DNA of 64,000 nucleotides from Datisca glomerata (GCA_003255025.1 QANY01005609.1:171152-235151), one strand, 5' to 3'; shown: positions 48,699-61,370, numbered from the stretch's first letter. Program-made: numbers and translations. The notes: generated from the sequence alone by a model not told the origin.

Positions 48699-49539
48699 AT
48701 GTTCAGCGCGTAAGAAATATGAACGAGTGGAGTCTGAATGTTCAGAGATACATTCTTTGCTAAGCTTACTCATGAAGTTTACACGGGACTCCCGTAAAGA
48801 TTAGGGTACGCTTTAGGTGTTGAATTTTATTTAATACTTATGAAATACTTTGTTATATTATGAATTTTCATACTTTGAATTCATTGGACAATTTGTATTG
48901 ATAATCTAATATAGGATATCTAATTAATGATTTGATGTTTTATAATTAAGCGCCATGTAAATATGTAGAATGATATTGTTGACTGTTGTGGACATGTATA
49001 GGATGTTAAAATTGTTATATATGCAAGAATTTTTTAGAACATGCGGAAATAAATAGGAGGTTGTGAAAGCAGAGCTTTTCATGACGGCTTATGAACCGTC
49101 GCGAAAAACGCGTAGGATGTTTGTTAAAATAGTGACGGTTTCAGCACCGTCTCTATTACTGTGTAAACCGATGATTTAAAAAATAGTCGCTAGATACTGG
49201 AAAATCAGGCACGACGGTTCTTTAATCTACCATGATGGTTATGCAACTATAGTGCAAAAACTTAAAATAATAGAGCAGGCGCGGCGGTTCTAATTAACCG
49301 TCGGTATAGATTATATGACGACGGTTTATAAATATCGTAAGCGATATCAAAACCGTTGACGTATCATCATCTATAGCGACATTCCTCTGACGGTTGCCAA
49401 ACCCGTCGACAAATCAAGCCCGATGGTGGCGATCCTGACGGTTCGTAAACTGTCACTATTGCTTTTGTGACGGTAAAAACCGTCACCGTAGATGCATTAA
49501 ACCGTCGTCATAGATAGCTTTTCTTGTAGTGGGTTATGG

Positions 49540-50985
49540 TTTGTGGCTATGCTTTGGCAGATGGTGAGAGATGTCTTTATCTTAAAGGGAGCATCCCGTG
49601 GTGATGAGGCACTGTTCTAAGATATATATGGTAGTCTTATTATGTGAAAAAATGCTCTATCATAGGAGGGATACCACATGATATTGAGAGGCTAGTCAGA
49701 GGACTTCGCCCGTGCTGAAGTCAATTTTTAAACTAGTGGGTTGCATATAATTTGATCGAGAAGTGTTAACTTTTGTCTAAACTTGTTATGGTCTCTAAGG
49801 TATGGTATGTGTGAGTATTTGTTGAGTTTAGATTTGGGTGTAATGGGTTTGGGTTTGATTGTTGAGTCGATATATTAAATTTGTAATGATCGTGAATAAT
49901 GAGATAACCGTAGACATAGGCAATTGGCCTAACCATATTAAAATTATCATTTCATTAACGTTTTATTGACGTTGCCGTTATAACAGATACCATTTCGAAT
50001 AAGCTTTAAAACTGTGTATCACATTTATTCTTAAATTAAATAATTTTAACTATTTTTCAAAAATAATAATAAGCACAACTATTTAAAGTTATGGAGAATA
50101 TATGTTCTGTTAATAAAACTGATAAATCGTATATCAAAATATTGAAAATTGAGTATTATTAAAGTTAATTTTATGATTTAAGCTCAGTCTTCCCACCCAT
50201 GTAACTTGGACGACAAAAATAAAAATAATTAAATACAGTAATAATTGTTTTTCAATTTTTTTGTTTGTAGTTGAGCATGAAGCTTGAGATCTAGTCTCTC
50301 GTGTTACATGATCAAAGGACATAGGAAAAATCTTGACTCCTAGAGATAGAATGTACAGTCAAAATTTATTTCTAGACCCAAATAACCATCAACATATACG
50401 AGCTTAATTGATGGATTCCTTACAACAAAAGAATATGTCAATGTCAAATGCTGAACCACATCCATAAATATTTTAAATAAGTTGATGGCATGCATTCGGG
50501 AATGGACAACAAATATCCTAAATCAACATGCCATAGCAGTTCTTCGAAAATGCATATCAGATTTTGGAAGCTTGTAAATTAATATGTATATTTATTTAAT
50601 TTTATTAATATGGAAAATGCATGGTTATGGATGCCAATCAGCCGAGTTTGAGATTATTTATTTAGCATACCCAAATAAAGGGCATGAGTTTAATGAACGG
50701 AAAGAGGAAAATTGAAATAAATTCTTCAATATTTGAAATTGTGGAAACTCTTAGAAAAAAAATTAATGTGGAACTACGCTATAGATACAGTACAGAGCAT
50801 AGAAATAATATACTAAAACACTGAAATTACAAATGAAAACATCTTATTGCATGAAAGTAAATCTTATAAAACTGTTCATTACAAAACTACCCCCACAATT
50901 TTGCTCCTAAATCAAAGGCACCCCCAACTTTAAATTCTTTCCTAAAAGTAACTCAACTTTTAACATTAATCATATACACCTCATG
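49540..50985. other. AT-rich spacer
   Basis: No gene or recognisable element is visible between the CACTA element and the MITE. Confidence 0.4.
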
Positions 50986-50994
50986 TACTCCCCT

Positions 50995-51357
50995 AGGAGT
51001 GTTCACAGTTCGGTTCGACGATAAAATCAAACTAAATCATAAATTTTGGTTCGGTTCTTCGCTTTGATATTAAAATTAATTAAAAATAATTTTTTAATGA
51101 TTTTATTAAAAAAATGAATATAAAATTAAAGTTTTGCTTTGATACGGTTCGGTTTTATAAGAAATTATATATCAAAAATAAAAAAAAATCATATAAATTT
51201 AAATTCAGTTCGATTCAAAAACCATCAAATTCTAAACCAAACTGGAATTTTGGTTTGGTGATTTTCCCGAACCGAACATACATAAAGAACCGACTGAACC
51301 AACCATTATTGGTTCGGTTTGGTTCGGCCGGTTCAGTTCGGTTTTGAACACCCCTAC
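50995..51357. mobile_element. hAT-type MITE (~363 bp)
   Basis: The ends taggagtgttca (left) and taggggtgttca (right, reverse strand) match the common plant hAT MITE terminus. Inside both ends lies ggttcggttcg/ccgaaccgaa vocabulary. The octamer ACTCCCCT occurs at 50987-50994 and 51358-51365, consistent with the 8-bp target-site duplication of hAT elements; the exact boundary may shift by one base. The interior is AT-rich and non-coding. Confidence 0.85.
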
Positions 51358-51379
51358 ACTCCCCTCCCACATTGGGAAA

Positions 51380-54300
51380 TCATAATAAATGGGCTGTTTT
51401 TTTAACAATTATAATTGTAATTAAAGTAATTGTACCAAATAGACAAGTTTTGAAAGTTGAGTTAAGAGATAACAGGTTTTTCAAAAATTTAGGTACATAG
51501 CAAATTTTGGATGTCACATCATCAACCAGCTGTTAATGATTTTCTGGTTGACGATTTTACCCTTCATTAACAGATTTAATTATCTGATTTTATGTAGTCA
51601 TTTCATTTAATGATATATCACTATTTTAGGAAATTTCGGGTTATGCTATCATTAATATATACTCTTCTTAATTTAAATTAAATGAATAATAATTGTTTCT
51701 TTTGGTTCCTTTTTTAGTGAATTTCAGTTATGCAAATTTATCTTTTTCAGATTTCTAGATTCGTTTGAAGGAAAATCAATATCATTTTGATTGCATTCAT
51801 TCTCCGCTATCGTGAGACTAACACAAAGCTTTATGTGTTTAAGTCTGTGAATAAAATTTTGAGTTATTCGGTTTTGCTATTCCTTCATATTCCCTTTCTT
51901 GATTTTTTTTGTTTTGTTGTTGGATGATTGATTGACATGTGAGGTTAGTTATTATTTCATCATAGATAATTAGTAGTTTCCATAACCATAGTTAGGGTTT
52001 TTATACTTTTCTAATTATTTCATGAATTTTGATTGGTGGATTCCAAAATAGAATATTTTTTCAATTAATGTGTTAGAGGAAAGTTAAAATTGGCTCTGTT
52101 TTTTAAGGTGAGTGCATGGTGGGATTTGTTGGCTTTTAAAATCTTCGGTAAATATGTTAATTACTGTTTATGAAAATTATAATTAAACAATTAAATCATT
52201 AATATCTGTCATAATTGACTCAAGTATATCACTTATTTACTTATCATTTACGATGATATATCGACCGAGATTTGTAGGGTTTCCTGATTTTTTTTTTGTT
52301 TTTGTTGTTAGGTGATTGATTGACAATTGAGGTTAGTTATTATTTATCATGGTTAATTAGTAGTTTCCATAACAATAGTTACATTTTTTTTTACTTTTCC
52401 AATTTCGGTGAATTTTGATTGGTTGATTTCAAAATGAAATATTTTATCTATTAATGTGTTATAGGGAAGTTAATATTTGCTTTGTTTTATAAGGTGAATG
52501 CAGGTGGGATTTATTGGTTTTTAAAATTTTCGTTAAATATGTAATTACCATTTATAAAAATTATAATTAAACAATTAAAACATTAATATATGTCATAATT
52601 GAGTTAAATATATCATTTATTTACTTATTATTTACTTTGATCATCATACAAAACAAGCATTATATATCAATTTATTAAAATTTTTGAATTTAGGTCATTT
52701 ATCAAATTATCACTATTTATTGTTGATTTTTATCAATTTAATTTTATTTATTTTAAGATTTTTAATTCAAGATTTATTTGATTGACGAAGTTAATAAAGT
52801 AGAGGTTTAGATGGATATTAAAGATTTTGTTAATTACAGTTTAAATATATTGTTAATTATAGTTTCTTAATTTATAAGGTATATCGATTAAATATATTTG
52901 ATTTACATATTTAGAAAACTTGTTATTTACCTAAATCTATTGAAAACGCCCTCCTAATATTGTCTATTATGCAAATTTTTTCTTGTAATTATTAGAAAAA
53001 AAATGACATAGATATGTCACTTTCATAGTAATAAGTTAATAGTGGCTCTTTCTGTTTAATTTTATTTTATTTTTCTTATTGTCTACAATACATTTAACTC
53101 ATGTTTCTACTCAGATTTTTTAGTTATTTTTTTTCAAATTTAAATATAGTAACATCTTTAAACATGTGTGGTTTTGATAATATTTATTTAATTAAATACG
53201 TACTTCAAATTAAGTGAACATTTTATTATTATAAATTTATAAATAATATTTATATTATGATGATATGCAAGCAATATATTAACAATCATATAATATGTAT
53301 TATCATTTATTTAGGATAATGTATAATATTGTATTAACGATTTAAGATGATATTTTATTTAGTATATGATATAATATTTATAGCATTAACGCACAATATG
53401 ATATCAAAGTTTTATTCAAATTATGATATAAACGCTAACAAATACATTAACAATCAAATAATATGGTATTAATAACTTTTTAGAATGATTTAATATTGAA
53501 TAAATAAATAGTATTAACATCAAATAACATTGTATTAACGTTTATTTTTAAGATCAAAACTACTTCTAATATTGTTTCAATATTTATTTAATACAATTAT
53601 GAAAAATTTTCATGGAAGGGAGATGGAACCTAACTTTCGAGATAAAAATGAACGATAAAATTTGCAACTAAATTTAAAAAAAAATCTAATTAAATAACAC
53701 AAAATCTGAATATATATATATATATATATATATTACAAATAAAATTATTTTAGATAACCCATAAACTATTTCAATTACATCAGAAAAAAAATGATTATTT
53801 ATCTATTATATATATTTTTAAATTAAGTAATAACTTAACTCAACGAAAATGGTCATTCCATGGGATTTCTATAATATAGCCGATTTTTATGAGCTCGTTA
53901 ATGAACAGAGGTCCATCTCTCTCAGTCTCCCTCTCTTAGAAGCACTATCCCTCTAATGTCCTTCCATATCAACCAAGCGAGAGAGATGAAAAAGAGAAGA
54001 AAAAGATGAGTTTGGGTGTAAAAAGAGGTTTTGGTATTGGTTATTTGTATGAATATATTCGTGATATATAATTATCATAGATGGTATATAAAAATATATT
54101 AAAAATTACTATGATATATTAATGATATATTAAAATGTATTATGGTATACAAAAATATATTATAGTATCCCTATATATAAATTTTATAGTTTTATCAAAA
54201 AAAATTTACAGTTAAAAAAATGGTCATTCTTACAAGTATAACTTTTTTTTGTTATTCTCTTACTTATGTCTTAAAAATGAACTATGTCCCTAAATAAATA

Positions 54301-54450
54301 AGCCTACCCACATTTGTGTCCTACCCAAATCTCTATTTGGGTTAGGGCTCAGAAATATCAGACTTTATTCATCGGGTGAACATTAAGAATAGACAATTTA
54401 AAAAAAATTCAAAGATGAGATAAAAATAAAAAATAACTACCCAAATTTAA
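51380..54450. other. Very AT-rich region with tandem duplications
   Basis: No gene is recognised. It includes a ~390-bp tandem duplication (51895-52650), a degenerate repeat based on attaacaatcaaataatatg (53270-53560), a TA dinucleotide run at about 53713-53736, and a degenerate atatattaaaatgtatta repeat at 54050-54180. Confidence 0.5.
51895..52650 (+). repeat. ~390-bp tandem duplication
   Basis: Unit 1 (about 51895-52262) and unit 2 (about 52286-52650) share ordered phrases: tgattgattgaca, gaggttagttattattt, ttagtagtttccataac, gaattttgattgg, attaatgtgtta and attataattaaacaatta. They differ at many single positions. No coding potential is seen. Confidence 0.85.
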
Positions 54451-54459
54451 AAAAATAAA

Positions 54460-55610
54460 ATAAAAAATCCACACCAAAAACTGTCTTCCGCGTGCGTCGG
54501 CGTAGTTTTGAACATATTATATAGACTAATAAAATCTGGAACAGTGGTGTGTGACGCGAATTTTCTTCCGCGAGGAAGTTCATTTTTTTTAAATCATGAT
54601 GGCGAGCTATTTTTTTTATGTTTTTTTATATTTATGATTTTTTTTATGATTTTTTTTATGATTTTTTTTATGATTTTTTTGAAGTTAACTATTTATTAAC
54701 ATTATTATTTATTCATCATTCTCAAATCACTCGGCAATAATGTTCATAAATAGATAATTTAAAAAATCATAAAAATGATCATAAGTATAAAAAGCCTCAA
54801 AAACAACTAAGTGACAATTTAAAAAAAAACATTCACGCGCAAGAAGCATTTTGCCCACACGCACCGCTTGTTCCAAATTTAATAGTTTATTATATATGTG
54901 TGATTTTCACAACATATTTTATATATACAATTTATATTAAGAATCATGATAAATCATTAGAATATATTCTAATTATTCTTTTCGGGAGCGATTCATTCTT
55001 CATGAACGCTATAATGTAAACCGAAATGAAATCTATGGAAGCATTGGTTTATACATTCCTCTTAGTCTCTACTCTCGGTTTTTACATATCCATAAGATTG
55101 AGTCCTTGAGTTTTCGAAATAATGTAAAAAGAGGTGCTTCAAATCATTACTATTTGACTCGGACCTGTTCTAAAAAAGTCAAGGCATTTCAAATTGTTTG
55201 TGACAAAGTCAAGGAAAACCTCTGAAATTATTTCAATATTGGACATTGGACATATAAGAGTTCTGAATCGAATCTCTTAAGAAAGAAGATATTTTGTTTG
55301 TCTCATGGTAGCCTGCTCCAGTTCCATTACGAAACTTTCGTTATTGGATTAGTCATAGCATCATCAAATGATTCTAACGATTCACATAACATCATCAAAT
55401 GATACAACTTTTGGATAAGAATCTACAACGCACTAGAACGCCCCTGTTGATATAAAATTTATAGATAAAAATTCAAAATTTCATTGACGTGCATGAAGAA
55501 CCATTTTTGACGCCAAATTTTCATTTTTATTTTTACAATTAAGAAGGCTATTTTTTATTTTTACTTTATCTTTGACATTTTTTTATTTTTTTCTTAAAAA
55601 TAATTCATTC
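54460..55610 (+). repeat. Dispersed repeat family B, copy split by plastid DNA
   Basis: Sequence at 54720-54940 (aatgttcataaatagat, aaaaatcataaaaatg, acaacatattttatatatac) and 55464-55610 (aaaaattcaaaatttcattg, tggctattttttatttttac-like) matches the order found intact at 60600-60985 and 61000-61370. The plastid-derived block lies where those copies have no insert. A ttttttttatga microsatellite at 54612-54680 precedes it. Confidence 0.65.
54975..55456. pseudogene. Chimeric nuclear plastid insertion: psbT start joined to rps12 intron
   Basis: At about 55036-55080 the plus strand encodes MEALVYTFLLVSTL, the N-terminus of photosystem II protein PsbT, preceded by psbT leader-like sequence. At about 55083 the sequence switches to the reverse complement of the second intron of plastid rps12. 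It runs to about 55456, including the group II 5' end and the exon 2 end (tctacaacgcactagaacgc). In plastid genomes psbT lies in the large single-copy region and this rps12 intron in the inverted repeat, so the two pieces are not neighbours. Internal deletions and substitutions show that it is not functional. Confidence 0.85.
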
Positions 55611-55619
55611 TTGATTGAT

Positions 55620-57050
55620 GTTCACCCATCACTTGGTACTTCAGGCATCGGAGGCCACCTATTGCATGTCGGGCTCAACTAGGTCATGTGAAAACCAGGC
55701 CAAACTGGCCCAGTTTCCATCCTACAAAGTACGACGCGATCCTGTGTTAAGCAATTGCAATGTAATTAATTACTTGCTCTTATTTATAGTTTTAGATTTC
55801 TTATCAATGCATTGCACTCTCTCAGGACTTAATTCTGCATCCTCTTCAATTAATATTGTCATTTAACATCATAATTAGATTTTGTCAAAAAAAAAACATC
55901 ATAATTAGATAAACTATTGTAGCCTGTTCTCAGAAGTTACAAATTCATGATAACAGATTATCAAGCGCAGCAATAAGGTCCATGCACAAATTTAATTCAG
56001 TAACCAATGGCTTCTGTAAGATTTACCATTTCAATTGCATTTGGTTTCCCATATCCATATAGGCGCAATCTAAATAGTCCCGCAAACCAGCACCTACTTT
56101 GTAAAACATATCCCCTGCACAAATCATTCCTCATCTTAAGATTTTGTAAATCAGTTGCAAACCAACCGTAGTGTTCTCTAGATTACCTGCCTTTCCTGCA
56201 AAACTACGGTTAAATAACATGTATTTGGAAGATTATGTTTTTCAGTTACCTTCAGCAACCAAAATTGCATAGTTAACGCCACCATGCAAAGGCTTAAATT
56301 TGCATCTCACTGAACTAGATTGAAATATGGGGGAAGCAACCGATTTCTGCCGAGGACACTAAATATAGAAGTTATCACCTCTAAAGAATAACTCGCCATT
56401 GTGGGCTTTTTTGTAAAGCTATAATACATTATGATTCCATCCAATATACTTAATTTGGTCCAACTGCAGGCCAAACACATGCGACATAAGTACCCTTTGA
56501 ACTCAACTCAATTATGCCAACTGGAAAATCAAAAAAGCATGTAGCGAGAGAAGACAGACAATGAGGAGGGAAGCAATGAATCCTTGATAATAACGAAAAA
56601 AAACCTCAGAAGAGAAAGCACAATCGTGAGTTACCTCAAAAACGAGAAAATAAACATCAGCTCTCTCAGCAGTGTGTCAATCATGCATATTTTTTTGAGC
56701 CAGACCTATTATAAATGTGACAAACACAAAAAGTTGTCCAAGCGATGCAGACTGAAAATTTTCTTTCAGAGAACATGCATAAAAAGAAAACACTTCATCT
56801 GAAGAGTAAATAAATTTAAGAGCTACGACAATTTAAGAGCTACAACAATAATTGTACCTACCTCAACTTTTTTCTCCTCTAATAATATTGATGGAAGGAG
56901 ATTGTACAGTCAACAAAAGCTGTGACATAGGGGAAAAAAGTTTTACCCACGTTGACAATTAACTTGACACCAAAAAACATACACTCGTAGAACTTTGGAG
57001 ATTTGAAATCTACCTCATTTAGTTTAAAAGCTCAGACACCTATCAACATA
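55620..57050. other. Region downstream of the LUC7-related gene
   Basis: The part nearest 57056 should contain that gene's 3' UTR. A thioesterase-like fragment lies near 56.28 kb. No complete gene is visible. Confidence 0.4.
56246..56313 (-). pseudogene. Possible hotdog thioesterase exon fragment
   Basis: The minus strand reads SVRCKFKPLHGGVNYAILVAEG before a GTAACT donor-like site. The FK.LHGGV...I.AE pattern is the catalytic-region signature of DHNA-CoA thioesterase-type hotdog proteins. The match is short, and upstream and downstream sequence does not continue the family. It could be an isolated exon relic or chance. Confidence 0.25.
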
Positions 57051-57055
57051 TTCCA

Positions 57056-60000
57056 CTAATGTGGTTGAACTGGACTTCTAGGTGACCTCCTGTGACCATG
57101 CCTAATAGGGGACCTTGACCTGCTCCTGTCATGATATCTATCCCTCCTACCATCTCTTCCATTCCTGGACCTCCAATCTGTCCCTCTTGTTTCATCTCGG
57201 CCACCTCTTGCACTCCAATCTCGTGACTTCTCACGATCCCGATCCCGTTCTCGATGTCTGTCCCGATCCCTATCTTGGTCTCGATCACGACGCCTGTCCC
57301 TCTCACCTGAATCACTTCTCCTTCTACTCTCCTGTTCCTTCTCCCTCTGCTTTCTTCGCTCTTCTGCCTCTTTTTCCCTAGCTAACCTTTCCTCTTCTCT
57401 AGCCTTCTCCTTAGCTTCCTGAAACTCATTTGTCTCATTGAAAGGGAACACAAAAGCTAATAAATGCATCTAGTTCTCAAGGAGAGACAGACCTTGTATT
57501 CGGTAATAAAATCCCTGACCATTCCATAACCAATATGCTGCTTCCCCGTGACATGAGACTGGACCCTCTCTGCAGCATCATTTGCTACCAGAAACGAGCC
57601 ACATATCTCACAAAGGGCCATCTTTTTTTCTTGTGCAAGCATCAAGACCTTTTCATTATGGGTTTGCTGAGTCAAGAGAGTCTTCTCAACATTGAGCATA
57701 TCCACCTGTAAAAAATGTCACTGAAGGTTTATTATTTAATTACTCATTTCTCTCCCAATGAGAGAGCAAAAATGTCACTGAAGGATTATTATTTAATCAC
57801 TCATTTCTCTCCCAATGAGAGAGCTGTGGTTCGGGATTATTTCATTAGTAACTGAAACTGCAAATACACGGGAAAGAACAAAAGAAACAAAGCAGGCAGT
57901 GGAGGGATCAAATCACCAATAGCAAATTCTGGTCTTACAGTAAATAGCTGGTAACCAGGTCCATAATTAAGTTATGGAGTACCAAATTCGCCCTTTAAGC
58001 AGTACCTTTCTCATTAATGCTTCAGCTTCATCCACCTTCCCAGCTTCACCAAGGGCCTCCACTTGTTCCAGCAAGTTCTTTATTTTTTCTTCCAGCACAG
58101 ATAACTGCTCAGACTTCTCAGTGGACAATGTCGGGGGTGGGGGGGGTTCCACCTCTTGAGAGAGGCGTTCCCGCCCGCGCCTGACTCTTCGGTCCAAGTC
58201 CATTACCTGAAATGCAATAGTTATGAAAATGAAAAAGTAAAAGGGTAAAAGCATACATATCCTTATGACCAGAAAGAAGGTAAATTAAGATGCATCGCTT
58301 ACTAATTTCTCGCAAAACTGAGAAAGTTCAGCTTCAAATTTCGGAACATAAGCATCATGCCTTGGTGACTTTTCAAAGCTGAGATTACAACAAGAATTAA
58401 GCTCACTTGAAAATTGGGATAAGACAAGTCTATACCGAAAACATAATTTCTTGAGAAAGAAGGATTAAGGAAATGGAGAAACTGAGGTAGGTAATCCGTT
58501 ATGAACAGATTACTCGATCTATTCTTCAGAGAACCAATTTCATGATTTCATTATGGATATTTTTCCAACAGAATACAAAGTTAAACGCGTTTATCCATAA
58601 AATTGCTAATATCTGACAGAGTGAGACATTCATAAATAAAGATCTCAGCAGGAAAAATTGCGTAGTGATTATAACGCACAACATTTCATTCTTTTAAATG
58701 TAAATGCAATAAGCATACATATATATTCTATTCTTCTATGCTTTTCCCACCTAAAATTTGAGAAACAAAAAATACTTTTATGTTATAAAGGATTCTAAAC
58801 TAGTCGATGAATCGAGAACTCAGAGAAATTCCCTCTCACGTGCAAAGCAGAAAAAATGATGAATTTTTAAGAATTAGAGAAGAGTTTTGTTAAGCAAGTA
58901 GCATAATATGATATCTGAGACCTTGCTAACTACCGACATTCTGAAAAGGCGTAGAAGCAGTAAGCAGCCGGAATGAAGACGAAACCATTTACGAGGGTAT
59001 AACAAGGGAATCTTGTAACGAGAAATGATACAGAAGCTTCTAAATGTTATTTTAACAAGACCAAAATTTTATGTTCCCCCATGTTCACAATCAAGGGCTT
59101 TGTTAAACCTAATTCAATCGAGTTCCATGACAGTAAAAACACCCTTAAATTCCGTGTGCTGCATATATGGAGAAAATAGCATGGACTATAAACATATAAA
59201 AGCTACATACAGATACTTATCACATTTAGCTAGGAATGCCATATACACTTATTTTGGACAAGAAAACACAGCATATCACAAACCTATCTAAGACGTATGT
59301 ACCATTATAAAATTAAAATGCTTATGCAAGTTCCACAAAGGAATGAAAATCAAAACATATTTGCTTTAAGTTATCACCTCTCTTTCAACTTCTGGTCATG
59401 AATTCTAGGACATGGTCCTGCATTAACAGTATAAATAAGAAAAAAAGTGTTAGTAGACCTTAACAAACATTCAATTGGAGAACATTTATTTTGCTGCGAA
59501 AACGTATCAACGAAATAAAAGAATTACAATTACTAACAAAATCAGGTTGTAAAATATCCAGTATAGCCCAATACAAATAAAAAGCTTGAATAAGTTAAAA
59601 TTGTCAATCTGCTTTTATAAATCTGCAGAAGATTCAAAATTGCTCGATCGTCATTATTACCAACAAATAGAGTTTTAAAAAAGGTATTTTGTTTCTTCTT
59701 TCTACTAGATTTTCCCGGCACACAAACAGAGTAACCAATACAATGTAGAAATTAGATCGTAACGCACCCAGATCACTGCGAGTATTGACGAAAAGATCAT
59801 GAGGACAAAAGCGAACCATATAGAACGCACACACTTCCTTATCATCCCAAGCAACTTCCTTGTATCCCTTCTTCTCTTCGTCCGTCAAATTACGAGCTGA
59901 AAATTCATCAAACCCAAACTGAAATCATTAACAAGTACCGAATTCGACAAAAGAGAGAACATAATAATACTAGGTAATGAAACATTAAATCGTATTCAAA

Positions 60001-60072
60001 ATTTTAGCGTCGGCATGTGAGGGAGTAACCTGCACCCATGAGCTCGTCAAGAAGAGCTCGCTGAGCATCCAT
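57056..60072 (-). CDS. LUC7RL: LUC7-related U1 snRNP splicing factor
   Basis: Seven coding exons join in frame: 60072-60030, 59896-59768, 59417-59378, 58378-58303, 58206-58006, 57705-57493 and 57418-57056, with GT-AG introns and a total of 354 residues. The start MDAQRALLDELMGAARNL is that of the plant LUC7-related (UNE6-type) branch. A CCCH zinc finger uses C37, C45, C60 and H64 (FCPHDLF...PCPRIH). A coiled-coil segment spans about 97-180, and a C2H2 finger uses C195, C198, H214 and H220 (CEICGSF...HVTGKQH). The C-terminal ~115 residues are an RE/RD-rich then RS-like tail ending SPVQPH. LUC7 proteins are U1 snRNP components that stabilise 5' splice-site recognition in the nucleus. The tail seems shorter than in Arabidopsis relatives. 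No disabling lesion is seen. Confidence 0.95.
57711..57824. repeat. 57-bp tandem duplication in a LUC7-related intron
   Basis: Two adjacent 57-bp units (57711-57767 and 57768-57824) begin aaaaatgtcactgaagg and end ctcccaatgagagagc, differing at only two positions. The first unit starts five bases upstream of the exon 6 acceptor on the transcribed strand, so it overlaps the polypyrimidine region. Confidence 0.95.
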
Positions 60073-60079
60073 GGCGATG

Positions 60080-60240
60080 AATTGCTTACGTGAGGAAATG
60101 GAAAGAGGACTGGAAATGGAAGAACCACCCCAGCTCCGACTATTATTATGCAGCTTAGGGTTTGGCAATGAGAGGGTGAGAGAGTGCTGCCGCAGAGGAT
60201 TTTTTAGATCCTTTTTTTAACAAATTGGACACATTTTCTT
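60080..60240 (-). promoter_or_regulatory. 5' UTR and promoter-proximal region of the LUC7-related gene
   Basis: The interval upstream of the start codon is GC-richer than the AT-rich flank beyond 60230. This suggests the transcribed leader ends near there. No TATA box is evident. Confidence 0.4.
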
Positions 60241-60599
60241 TTCTAAAATACTTTTGAGAACTTTCTAATTATGTAAAATTAAAAAACATAAAAAAGGATT
60301 TAAGGTAAAAAAAATTTCTTTTTTACAAATAAAAGTATGATTTAGTTAATTTAGAAAAACTATCTTAATGATGAAAAAATGTTTGGTGATATATACTTGC
60401 AAGTTTCCCTTATTAGCAATTTATGATCATAAACTTTAAAATAACTAATTTTATTCAATAATGTTCCCGACTCCCATTAGCTAAGTTCTCATTTTCTTCC
60501 ATGTACGAAATATTTTTGTTTAAAGTTGAAAACCCGAAAACCCTGCAAAAATGAAAACTCATAAGACCACTCTATGAAATCCAACCTACCACCAGCTGA

Positions 60600-61370
60600 G
60601 CCTAACTAAAATAGTAATGTTAATATATAATCAACTTTTAAAAAATCATAAAATATACATAAGTATTAAAAAACATAAAAATAGACTTGTTGGCATGATT
60701 TTTGAAAAAAATAGATTTTCAGACTGAAAAAAATTTCACGTCACTCACCACTACTCCAAATTTGAATAACTTATATAATAAATATAATATATATTATATA
60801 TATTTGTGTGATTTTTGCAGCATATTTCATATATACAATACATATATATATATAAACATTACCGACAAAAATTCAAAACTTTGCTGGCGCACTTGAGGGA
60901 CAATTTTTTCCGCGGTATTTTTTTTCTTTTCTTCAAATTGGGTGGCTATTTTATTTTTTTCATCATTTGCTTAACTTAAATAGTATTGTTCAGAAATAGA
61001 CCAGTATTAAAAAAAATTCATAAAAAATGACCGCAAGTGTGAAAAACATCAAAAATAGCCGCTTGTATGTTTTTTGAAAAAGTCAAAATTCATGCACTTA
61101 TTTTTGTTCCACTCCCGTGTGTAACTGCTACAGATTTATGTAGTACATATTATATATACTTATGTGATAAACGCAGTATATTTTATACGTACCGTATATT
61201 CTATAGACTTTGGTAGATTACACTTGGAATTCGTTGGAGCACGAGTTGATCAATGTTTTTACGCCGAATTTTTGTTCCAGACTTAGGGGTGGCTATTTTT
61301 TATTTTTCTTTTATCCTTGACTATTTTTTATTTATTTTTCATTAAAATGACATATTCTTGATGTTCTCCC
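60600..61370 (+). repeat. Dispersed repeat family B, two tandem copies
   Basis: Two units (about 60600-60985 and 60985-61370) share ordered phrases: aaaaatcataaaa, aaaaacat.aaaaatag, tgtgtgatttttgcag or tgataaacgcag, tatatatac, then a cac..gag block, ttttt.ccg and ggctattttttatttttc. The same order is seen around 54720-55610. Short open frames across it are chance. Confidence 0.7.

Larger units (their letters stand above)
45514..49531 (+). mobile_element. CACTA (En/Spm) transposon, 4.0 kb, degenerate
   Basis: Terminal inverted repeats are CACTACAAGAAAA at 45514 and TTTTCTTGTAGTG ending at 49531. Flanking triplets are GGG and GGT, consistent with the 3-bp duplication of this superfamily after one change. 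Both ends carry arrays of the motif cgacggtt/aaccgtcg in both orientations (about 45535-45835 and 49080-49505), the usual transposase-binding subterminal repeats. The interior has relics of the plant accessory proteins but no DDE transposase (Transposase_21) that I can see, so it is probably non-autonomous. Confidence 0.93.

Noticed and set aside
51114..51347. Plus-strand ORF in the MITE
   Set aside because: It lies inside a non-coding inverted-repeat element and is composition-driven.
57043..57381. Alternative-frame ORFs over the LUC7-related 3' exon
   Set aside because: The RE/RS frame continues the spliced protein; other frames are shadows of its repetitive codons.
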